A stretch of DNA of 64,000 nucleotides from Acidobacteriaceae bacterium TAA 166 (GTDB taxonomy: Bacteria > Acidobacteriota > Terriglobia > Terriglobales > Acidobacteriaceae): NCBI GenBank assembly GCA_000421065.1, contig ATWD01000001.1:1542001-1606000 (forward strand), written 5' to 3'. The translations under genes and the position numbers were made by a program. The notes beneath the pieces were generated by a model. That model did no database searches. It saw nothing but the letters and a program-made list of their open reading frames with translations, and was not told the origin of the DNA. Below are positions 45,457 to 52,469 of this stretch, piece after piece. Every line of letters begins with the position of its first letter. Positions within the stretch are counted from its first letter, which is position 1.

Positions 45457-46956
45457 ATGACCGCACCCGCGATCGACGCCGCAGTGACTTCGACAGCCCG
45501 CCTTTCTGAGCGCCTCGAAAGGCTAGCACAAGCCTCAAGAGTATTTCTGAGTATGCCTCTAATCGAGGGTATAACGCCCCGATATCTTGTCGCCAACGGG
45601 CACAGGGAAGACTGCGACCCACAATCGGGCCTAACTCGGTGCTCCGGAACTTTTCTGCTCTCAGAGGTGGGCCTTCCAGTCTTCGACCACGGTCTGCTTT
45701 ATGGCGACGCTGTATTCGAGGGTGTCACAATCAATGAAGGGAGAATCTTCCAGTGGAGAGAGCATATTGCTCGACTATTCTCCTCTGCTGCTGCAGTCCG
45801 AATTGCGATTCCTTACACCCCGGAAAGATTAACGAGCCATATTCTCGAAGCTGCAAGGACGGTTCATTTCAACACCAACAGCGCAACATACTTACGACTG
45901 ATTGTTACTCGGGGTATAGGCGACCTCGCAATTGCTCCCACAACCTGCGTGGGGAGCAGCATCTGCTGTATTGCGTCACAGGTACAGCTGTACCCTCAAC
46001 ATGTCTATGACCACGGACTTCGCCTCAGAATAGCCAGACACATACGCCGACAGGGCCGCCAAACGCTTGATCCGCGGATCAAATCTTGTAACTATCTGAA
46101 CAACATATTTGGGTTGCTTGAGACAAGTGACGAAGACACTCACGAAGCACTAATGCTCACGCAAGAAGGGTGGATTGCTGAGGCTACAGCAGACAATGTG
46201 TTCTCCGTGCGGAGAGATGATGGGTGGCGCCACGACCCATCGAAGGTAGTGATCATCACCCCCTCAAGGGAATATTGCTTGAATGGGATAACTCGTGACC
46301 TGGTGATTCGATACGCAAGAGAGCGCGGTTATCGTATCCAAGAGAACTCACAAATGCTGCCGTCCGATCTGTTCGGCGAGCATAAGGAATTGTTCCTCAC
46401 AGGCACGGCCGCCGGGATTGCCCCAGTGACAGAGATTGACGGTAGTCCGATTGCCAATGGAGAACCGGGACCGATTACCAGACAGCTCCGTGACATGCTC
46501 AAAGTGGATATGGTTCGCGATGAGATGGGATTGCCTCTGAGGGCCACCAGTGCCGACGTTGAACATTATTTTTCGGTTCGGAGTTCCCAGTGGGCGCAGC
46601 ATCACCAAACTGCGCACGATCTGATCGCCACAATGTTCGAGGTCATCGACCTGCAAAGCTGGACAGATCTAGAAACATTTTTCCATGAGGATGTAGTGTA
46701 CGAGCGGCCCGGCTACGAACCAATACGAGGCATTCAGAATCTCATGCATTTCTATAAAGAGAGAAGAGTAATCGCCAGCGGAACGCACGAACTTGAAGGG
46801 ATCACTGCAGATCGCGAGTACGCTGCGTGTTGGGGCCGGTTTATTGGAACGCATAAGGACGGATCCTCCCTCGACGAGCGTTTTTCGGACGTATACACAG
46901 TAAAAAATGGACAGATTGCGACACGCCGGTCATTCTTTTTTAGGCCCGCGGTTTAG
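45457..46956 (+). CDS. Class IV aminotransferase fused to a SnoaL/NTF2-like domain
   Basis: About 499 aa. Residues 20-360 are a fold-type IV PLP aminotransferase of the branched-chain/D-amino-acid family: VFDHGLLYGDAVFEG, YLRLIVTRG, the PLP lysine in DPRIKSCNYLNN (about residue 209), EATADNVFSV and LTGTAAGIAPVTEIDG. Residues about 385-499 are a SnoaL-like cone fold (TMFEVIDLQSWTDLETFFHEDVVYE, MHFYKERRV, SDVYTVKNGQIATRR). GGAGG at 45442-45446 favours ATG 45457 over the upstream ATG at 45415. Located directly after the NRPS genes, it probably makes or tailors an amino-acid building block; the SnoaL part may bind or isomerise a keto intermediate. The reaction is unknown. Confidence 0.85.
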   Translation: MTAPAIDAAVTSTARLSERLERLAQASRVFLSMPLIEGITPRYLVANGHREDCDPQSGLTRCSGTFLLSEVGLPVFDHGLLYGDAVFEGVTINEGRIFQWREHIARLFSSAAAVRIAIPYTPERLTSHILEAARTVHFNTNSATYLRLIVTRGIGDLAIAPTTCVGSSICCIASQVQLYPQHVYDHGLRLRIARHIRRQGRQTLDPRIKSCNYLNNIFGLLETSDEDTHEALMLTQEGWIAEATADNVFSVRRDDGWRHDPSKVVIITPSREYCLNGITRDLVIRYARERGYRIQENSQMLPSDLFGEHKELFLTGTAAGIAPVTEIDGSPIANGEPGPITRQLRDMLKVDMVRDEMGLPLRATSADVEHYFSVRSSQWAQHHQTAHDLIATMFEVIDLQSWTDLETFFHEDVVYERPGYEPIRGIQNLMHFYKERRVIASGTHELEGITADREYAACWGRFIGTHKDGSSLDERFSDVYTVKNGQIATRRSFFFRPAV

Positions 46957-47205
46957 ACACTCGCAGGGGCTCTTCTTCATGAGATGTGTCGTGCCATCGC
47001 GGCTGTCCATTCATCTCCCGTCGTAACGCCGCGGTCTTCGCTCGAATCCCACAACCAGCGAATATTCTCTAGTGTTCATGCAGGATCAGCCGGCCCTAGC
47101 CGCGCTCTTCCACCTTCATTTCCGCGTCACTTCTTTCTCGGGCGGACAAATCCGCTCGTCAGCAGTGGCGAGCAGACAGATGTCAGAAAATTGGCCGGAG
47201 GACAG

Positions 47206-48216
47206 ATGCCAAGAGCTGCCCGGAACATCCTTGAGACCGTAGGCAACACTCCATTGCTACAACTTGAACGCGCTTTTAGCGACTGGCCCTTCACCGTATT
47301 TGCGAAGGTCGAGGCTTTCAATCCTGGGGGTAGTATCAAAGATCGACCCGCGAGAGCTATCCTGCTCGACGCTATGAACTCCGGGCATATCGATCACGAC
47401 ACGATTGTTGTCGAGTCGAGTTCAGGAAATATGGGTATCGGACTCGCTCAAGCCTGCAAATATCTCGGGCTTCGATTTGTGTGTGTGATTGATGCTAAGA
47501 CGACTAGCCAAAATCAAAACCTATTGCGCACGTACGGTGCCACGCTCAGCATTATTGACAAGCCGGATCCAGAATCCGGAGAGTACCTGACTGCGAGGCT
47601 AAGGCGGGTGAAGGAGCTGCTTGACTCATATCCAAAGACTTTTTGGCCGAATCAGTATGCGAATCCACGGAATGCAGCGGCGCACCACGACACCATGGCC
47701 GAGATCATGAACTGCCTGGACGGCAATCTCGATTTCCTGTTCTGCTCCACAAGCACTTGCGGGACGCTCCGCGGTTGTTCCGAATACCTCAAACAACAGG
47801 GGTTCCCAACCCGCGTTATTGCTGTAGACGCCATTGGCAGCGTGATCTTCGGTGGCAAAGTCACTAAGAGAGTCATACCAGGGCACGGCGCAGCGAGATG
47901 TCCCGAACTCTTCCGAACCGACTTGGCTGAGCGCTGCATTCACATGTCTGACTGGGACTGCGTCGTCGGGTGTAGGCGACTGTTAGAAAAAGAAGCGCTT
48001 TTAGTTGGTGGGTCTTCGGGAGCCTCGCTAATGGCTATAGAAAAGATGGCTCACGAGATCCCTAGCGGGGCACGTTGCGCTGTCATATTCCCTGACGGTG
48101 GCCAGAGATACCTCGACACGATATTCTCGGACACTTGGGTTTTGAATCAATTTGGAGAACTTCCGGTTGTAAACGATGAAGAGGGGATTACATGTCATTC
48201 GACGATATTCAGTTAA
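47206..48216 (+). CDS. sbnA: SbnA-like N-(2-amino-2-carboxyethyl)-L-glutamate synthase (Dap pathway, step 1)
   Basis: 336 aa from ATG 47206, preceded by GGAGGA; a longer in-frame start at 46984 would add 74 residues without family similarity. It is a cysteine-synthase-fold PLP enzyme: NILETVGNTPLLQL, GGSIKDRPA (PLP lysine about residue 44), VVESSSGNMGIGLA, STCGTLRGCSEYL and VGGSSGASLMA. On its own it could be a cysteine synthase, but the adjoining ornithine-cyclodeaminase-like gene overlaps it by 25 bp. That pairing is diagnostic of SbnA/SbnB of staphyloferrin B and of ZmaU/ZmaV of zwittermicin. The family joins O-phospho-L-serine and L-glutamate to give ACEGA. It should feed L-Dap to the NRPS. 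Confidence 0.85.
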   Translation: MPRAARNILETVGNTPLLQLERAFSDWPFTVFAKVEAFNPGGSIKDRPARAILLDAMNSGHIDHDTIVVESSSGNMGIGLAQACKYLGLRFVCVIDAKTTSQNQNLLRTYGATLSIIDKPDPESGEYLTARLRRVKELLDSYPKTFWPNQYANPRNAAAHHDTMAEIMNCLDGNLDFLFCSTSTCGTLRGCSEYLKQQGFPTRVIAVDAIGSVIFGGKVTKRVIPGHGAARCPELFRTDLAERCIHMSDWDCVVGCRRLLEKEALLVGGSSGASLMAIEKMAHEIPSGARCAVIFPDGGQRYLDTIFSDTWVLNQFGELPVVNDEEGITCHSTIFS

Positions 48217-49217
48217 TTAAAGGCCCACAGATTGCAACACTCCTTGAAGGCAGAGAAACAGACATAATTGATGTGATCGGTGAAGCATACCGGTTGCACG
48301 CGAAGGGCCTGAGTAACCTTCCTCATTCCGCCTTTCTTCAGTTTCCAGATGATGAAGTGAATCGCATCATCGCGCTACCAGCCTATCTAGGTGGCTCCAA
48401 TCCTGTGGCGGGAATTAAATGGATATCCTCCTTTCCGGGAAATCACCTGCAGAGCTTCGCACGGGCTTCTGCGGTAATAATCCTCAACTCGATGATTACA
48501 GGGCGGCCAAAGACCATTCTCGAAGGGTCAATCATTAGCGCAAAGCGAACTGCCGCCAGTGGTGCGCTCGCAGCGCGTCTTGTACTTCCTTCCCACAAAG
48601 GTAGTACTGTGGGAGTAATCGGTTGTGGGGTGATCAACCTAGAGACTGTCCGATTCCTAAGTGCTGATCGCCCGTCGATTCAAGAAGTAATGCTATACGA
48701 TCTCAATGAGCAGCAGCAGCGCAGCTTTGCCCAGAAACTTAGTGTACTGCCCTCTTCGACTCGTATCTCTTTCGCCGCAAGTGCCGCAGATATATTTGAG
48801 TGCTGCGACTTGGTAACAGTGGCCACAACCGAGATCAAACCTCACCTGAATACAGCTATCCGGATACGACCCGGTTCGATGATATTGCACATCTCGTTAC
48901 GAGATTTCGAACCAGACGTAATCCTTTCGTGCGACAACATCGTAGATGACATCGAGCACGTATGCCGACATAGAACGTCCGTGCAACTTGCGGCGGAACT
49001 TCAAGGAAGCCGAAACTTCATAAAAGCAACCATTGGATCGCTATTGAACGCAGAGAATAGTTTCCATTGGCAACCAGAGAAATCCGTAATCTTTAGTCCA
49101 TTTGGGCTAGGCATTCTGGATTTGGCATTGGCCACGTTCGTCGGAGATTTGGCAGAACATAAGGGAGTGGGACTTGATGTTGCCGGCTTTTTCCCACCAG
49201 CGTCTGTTAGCGGATGA
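48192..49217 (+). CDS. sbnB: SbnB-like ACEGA dehydrogenase of the ornithine cyclodeaminase/mu-crystallin family (Dap pathway, step 2)
   Basis: 341 aa, full length for the family. Visible features are GIKWISSFPGN in the substrate region, AKRTAASGALAARLV, the Rossmann nucleotide motif VGVIGCGVINLETVRF (about 137-152) and the late SPFGLGILDLALA helix. GAGGGG ahead of the ATG is a good ribosome site, and the start lies inside the SbnA gene. SbnB uses NAD+ to cleave ACEGA oxidatively into L-2,3-diaminopropionate and 2-oxoglutarate. The specific SbnB assignment rests on the overlapping SbnA partner; alone it could be ornithine cyclodeaminase. Confidence 0.85.
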   Translation: MSFDDIQLIKGPQIATLLEGRETDIIDVIGEAYRLHAKGLSNLPHSAFLQFPDDEVNRIIALPAYLGGSNPVAGIKWISSFPGNHLQSFARASAVIILNSMITGRPKTILEGSIISAKRTAASGALAARLVLPSHKGSTVGVIGCGVINLETVRFLSADRPSIQEVMLYDLNEQQQRSFAQKLSVLPSSTRISFAASAADIFECCDLVTVATTEIKPHLNTAIRIRPGSMILHISLRDFEPDVILSCDNIVDDIEHVCRHRTSVQLAAELQGSRNFIKATIGSLLNAENSFHWQPEKSVIFSPFGLGILDLALATFVGDLAEHKGVGLDVAGFFPPASVSG

Positions 49218-49258
49218 TGAGAACGTCTGTTGGGAGTGCAACCAGCCTGGGGATTTAC

Positions 49259-49924
49259 CTATTTGTCGCCAGGAGCAGCAGGGGAGGCATTTCCTGCTGC
49301 TTTGACCGATGAAGAGGGCACTGCCGTGGCTTTCAAGTGGATACTCCCCGTTCCCACATGTGCTAGAAGACGGTATCCGGATGGGGACGGGGGCGTGACA
49401 AATCTACGAAGGAAGCCCTCCATTTTTACCCCAAGCGCGGGTGCGTTGATATCGCCAACTCGAACCGATGTATCAATCACGCCGTAGGATTTTTGATTAA
49501 CGGGCAGGATTACGATATCGCCCGAACCCAACCGAACATCCTTGTTGCCAATCACGTTGCTAATTTCGATCTGGCCCCCACGCTCATGCACAATCAGGTT
49601 CGTCTCTCGAGGAACTTCTACGCGGATTTTTTGATTGTTGCGTGGGCCTCCTCGAATCTGGAGCTTTGAAACGGCTGAACTACTCGCCATGCTCAACCTT
49701 ATTTTTTCACCGTCATTCTGATTTCGTAGAAGACACGATACGCCCAATGTGGATTGGTCTGTGCCGACGATTTCCATCTCCACCGTGCGCGCGTCTATTT
49801 CCAGCGAACTGTTTGGGGGAAGGGCCGCGGAGAACGCAGTCTTGCAAGTCGAGACCGTCGACTTAGTCTGAGCCCCTGCTAGCGGGATTGTCGGAAGAAC
49901 AGCCAAGAGGAATATCAGCTTCAT
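49259..49924 (-). CDS. Exported DUF4097-like beta-strand protein, antisense within the cluster
   Basis: 221 aa with a signal peptide (MKLIFLLAVLPTIPLAGAQ, cleavage after AGA). The mature part is rich in short beta strands of the DUF4097/adhesin type (SLEIDARTVEMEIVG, KIRVEVPRETNLIVHERGGQIEISNV, DVRLGSGDIVI). Such proteins form a right-handed beta-helix-like fold at the cell surface or in the periplasm; their role is poorly known. It lies convergent to sbnB and divergent from the unknown gene at 50255, so it has its own promoter and may not belong to the biosynthetic pathway. Confidence 0.7.
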   Translation of the reverse strand: MKLIFLLAVLPTIPLAGAQTKSTVSTCKTAFSAALPPNSSLEIDARTVEMEIVGTDQSTLGVSCLLRNQNDGEKIRLSMASSSAVSKLQIRGGPRNNQKIRVEVPRETNLIVHERGGQIEISNVIGNKDVRLGSGDIVILPVNQKSYGVIDTSVRVGDINAPALGVKMEGFLRRFVTPPSPSGYRLLAHVGTGSIHLKATAVPSSSVKAAGNASPAAPGDK

Positions 49925-50254
49925 GCCCCATTGTACGTGCTGGCAGACCTAGAAGTTCCTTTATAAGTCCACAACTCATCCTAATGATCGCTGCAAGAGT
50001 CGGAAGAACGGCGCCGACCATGCGCCCAAATGGAGGTGGGCTTTCTCGCAGTCAACGAACGAGACGCGATCAGGGACAGACTGCCCTACCGGAGGCTAGA
50101 TCGTTGGGAGTTTGGAGCCTGTAGCGGAGACGGCGGAGTTGTGCAGCGAGCATGAGATTCTCTTCGAGCGTCCCCCGCGCCAGGCACCGAGGCTTAAGGC
50201 CGGTAATCCAAGAGAAGCATTCGAAACCCATTCTGACACCAAGAGGTTAGTTAT
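49925..50254. other. Divergent intergenic region of 330 bp
   Basis: It separates the leftward DUF4097-like gene from the rightward unknown gene and must hold their promoters. I see no strong -35/-10 pair, hairpin or small gene. Because the main operon is interrupted here by an antisense gene, 50255 and the PPTase may need a separate promoter. Confidence 0.4.
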
Positions 50255-51307
50255 ATGAGTGACGAAGCCATCGACCGCGATATCAGTCGCATTATGCGAA
50301 AAGTTGCAGCGGATCCTAATGATGAAGCCATGTGTGAACCTCTTGTCGATCTGATAATCGAGGGCGGTGTGCACAAGCTCCATTCAACGGCCAATTGCCT
50401 TCAGGCAGCCGAAATATTAAGCAACCGTCATCCGCTTCCGGCCATTCGTCACGTGCTCCTCAGAGTTTCGATAGCGGGGGAACAACCGCCATATGACATC
50501 TACACTGGCGTGAAGCTTTTCCGACGCTTTCTATCAGGCCATCCGCGTGAGGTATACAGAAACACGGCGTATCTGATGAGACTGCTATCTGAAGACCTAA
50601 TCGAACGTGCCCATGCACAACATTTCGTTCCTTGCGATTCCGAGCGCTTTGCGTTGGCGGCGAAGGATTTCTGGCGCCGCTGCGCGGAAGCAAGTTGTTC
50701 GGCTGCCCCACACGTTCTTCTGCGGTCAAATTTCGAACTCAAGGCTATTCTTCTGCCAGAAAGTTCCATTCGCGGTGAGATAGTCTTCATGCGTGTGTTG
50801 CAAATGCAGGACGTAACCTTTGCCGCAGCGCTGGGAATGGCAAAGGCCGCGAATCGTTGGATACGATTCTCCGAGGCTAGCTCGGCCCTCACATATATCG
50901 ATTTCTTAGAACGAACATCATCTCATTTTGCTGCGCCCCTCAGGCTTCTTCTGAGAGGGCTAGGCACAGGAGACTGGCGCGCTTTACGCGACTTCATTGA
51001 GTATCCATCGGCCATCCAGAGTCCCCACCCCGGAGAGCTATCAATGTCTCTCAAGCAGATCGAACGCTACCTTACTCATAAGCGCTGGCAGTCGAGGGAT
51101 TCCGCTACTGTCGAACTATGCAAGCAGAAGCTGGAGAGAGCTGCGAAAAATTTGGAGGCGTGGACAAAAGCTCACACTGCTATCGCTCTCCATTTTAATG
51201 GCAGGGGTCTCCCGGGAACCGACTGGATGGAGGAGCAGACCTTAGCAGGAACTGCTCTCTTCCAGAGACAAGATGCAGAACTAGATCACTATAGCGATAC
51301 ACAATGA
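50255..51307 (+). CDS. Unknown alpha-helical protein in the NRPS cluster
   Basis: 350 aa, not recognised. It looks soluble, without signal peptide or membrane helix. Prediction by eye is mostly alpha-helical with amphipathic repeats in the first 130 residues (EPLVDLIIEGGVHKL, LPAIRHVLLRVSIAG, AYLMRLLSEDLIERAH), compatible with a HEAT/TPR-like scaffold. The C-terminal part is basic and helical (KQIERYLTHKRW, CKQKLERAAKNLEAWTKAH). AGAGG precedes the ATG. It ends 31 bp before the PPTase gene and probably shares its transcript. It could be a tailoring, chaperone or resistance protein; nothing in the sequence decides. Confidence 0.65.
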   Translation: MSDEAIDRDISRIMRKVAADPNDEAMCEPLVDLIIEGGVHKLHSTANCLQAAEILSNRHPLPAIRHVLLRVSIAGEQPPYDIYTGVKLFRRFLSGHPREVYRNTAYLMRLLSEDLIERAHAQHFVPCDSERFALAAKDFWRRCAEASCSAAPHVLLRSNFELKAILLPESSIRGEIVFMRVLQMQDVTFAAALGMAKAANRWIRFSEASSALTYIDFLERTSSHFAAPLRLLLRGLGTGDWRALRDFIEYPSAIQSPHPGELSMSLKQIERYLTHKRWQSRDSATVELCKQKLERAAKNLEAWTKAHTAIALHFNGRGLPGTDWMEEQTLAGTALFQRQDAELDHYSDTQ

Positions 51308-51338
51308 ATTGTCCAGCCCCGAGACCGGAAGGCGTTGA

Positions 51339-52067
51339 ATGGAATCATTTAGATCTGACCTGTCGTCATCGGAGATATTCGTTTGGATGATTGACTTATC
51401 TGAAATCAGTTGCGCCAAACTGGCTAGGTTCTACAACATTCTTTCCCAAGACGAACAACAAAGGGCAGACAGTTACAGGACCTCTCAGCTCAGAAACAAC
51501 TATGTAGCGGCTCGCGGGCACCTAAGAAGCCTTCTTGCTTCGTTTACTGGCATCCGACCAAATGAGATAGAGCTTACTTATGGGCCTTACGGCAAACCTA
51601 GATCGAAAGATCAAGGAAGCCCTTATTTCAACGTATCTCACGCCGGAGATCGCGCTCTCTTTGCGTTTTCGCGCGAGACTGAAGTTGGAATCGATATAGA
51701 GGTTAGCAGCCACTCGGGGGACTTTCTCGCGCTTGAATCGCTTTGCCTCACCGAGGCCGAGCGGAAGCGCGTCGGGGGATTTGGCAGCGACCGTCGGGGA
51801 CGTGAGTTCCTTCGTACATGGACGCGAAAAGAAGCCTATGTAAAGGCGATCGGACACGGTCTGTCTTGCCCATTTGAAAAGGTCGAAATAATCCCGACAA
51901 CTGAGAAATGTTGGTATTCGCGAGATCTGCGCCGCGTTCAGGACGCCATTGATGAGAGATGGCATGGCACAGATTTGGATGTCTGCTCTTCCTATATCGC
52001 TGCAGTCGCGTATCAACCTCCGGCTAGCCGAATACGTCTCACGCTCGAGAGCACATCGGTTCGCTAG
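51339..52067 (+). CDS. 4'-phosphopantetheinyl transferase, Sfp type
   Basis: 242 aa, the usual Sfp-type length. Diagnostic motifs are present: RGHLRSLLASFTG, GKPRSKDQGSPYFNVSHAG, VGIDIEV (magnesium-binding, about residues 116-121) and RTWTRKEAYVKAIGHGL (about 160-175). The enzyme moves phosphopantetheine from CoA to the conserved serine of each of the nine T domains, which is required for NRPS activity. It closes the biosynthetic cluster. Confidence 0.9.
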   Translation: MESFRSDLSSSEIFVWMIDLSEISCAKLARFYNILSQDEQQRADSYRTSQLRNNYVAARGHLRSLLASFTGIRPNEIELTYGPYGKPRSKDQGSPYFNVSHAGDRALFAFSRETEVGIDIEVSSHSGDFLALESLCLTEAERKRVGGFGSDRRGREFLRTWTRKEAYVKAIGHGLSCPFEKVEIIPTTEKCWYSRDLRRVQDAIDERWHGTDLDVCSSYIAAVAYQPPASRIRLTLESTSVR

Positions 52068-52469
52068 ATGATAGGTTCAATAGAAGCTTTGCGAACTGCA
52101 CCAGGATGTCACGAATCCTGACAGAGCCCCCTTTCCAGAAAAGACTCCAGTTTGACCTTCTTGGGGATCACGTCCGCCTTCGTTGCGCCGGCGGGCCTCT
52201 GTAGCCGTCTCTGGCAAGGACGGCAACACCAGAATTCAAGGCTTAGCAATTCCGCTTCGTTTAGAAGCTGCATCGTGCTACGATTCCGGCGTAATTCCTC
52301 CCAGCCAGTTCAATGTCCCAAATCGCAGCGGTTTTGCGCCTACATAGTTGAAGAACGGGGTGACTCGGAATCCCCATCCAGCCAACGAAAGCGGTTGGGC
52401 TTTTCGGATCACCAAGGGCGTGAAAGGTCATCAAGGACCCCGTTTCCTCAGCTCGTTGAAGGAGAGACT
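52068..52469. other. Intergenic region after the NRPS cluster
   Basis: No gene supported; the frame of the next protein stays open leftward to 52152 but gives a Cys/Arg-rich, non-protein-like sequence. A weak hairpin CAGGAT/ATCCTG (52102-52120, 7-nt loop) lies 35 bp after the PPTase stop but has no U-tract. Confidence 0.45.

Noticed and set aside
46984-47205. N-terminal extension of the SbnA-like protein
   Set aside because: The extra 74 residues are Ser/Pro-rich and unlike any SbnA or cysteine synthase; GGAGGA before ATG 47206 gives the expected family length.
47206-49217. Staphyloferrin-like siderophore cluster on the strength of sbnA/sbnB
   Set aside because: No NIS synthetase (IucA/IucC type), decarboxylase or siderophore receptor is present; the pair here most likely feeds the NRPS.
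52152-52469. In-frame upstream extension of the large exported protein
   Set aside because: It would bury a clear signal peptide and ribosome site at 52470, and the translation looks random.
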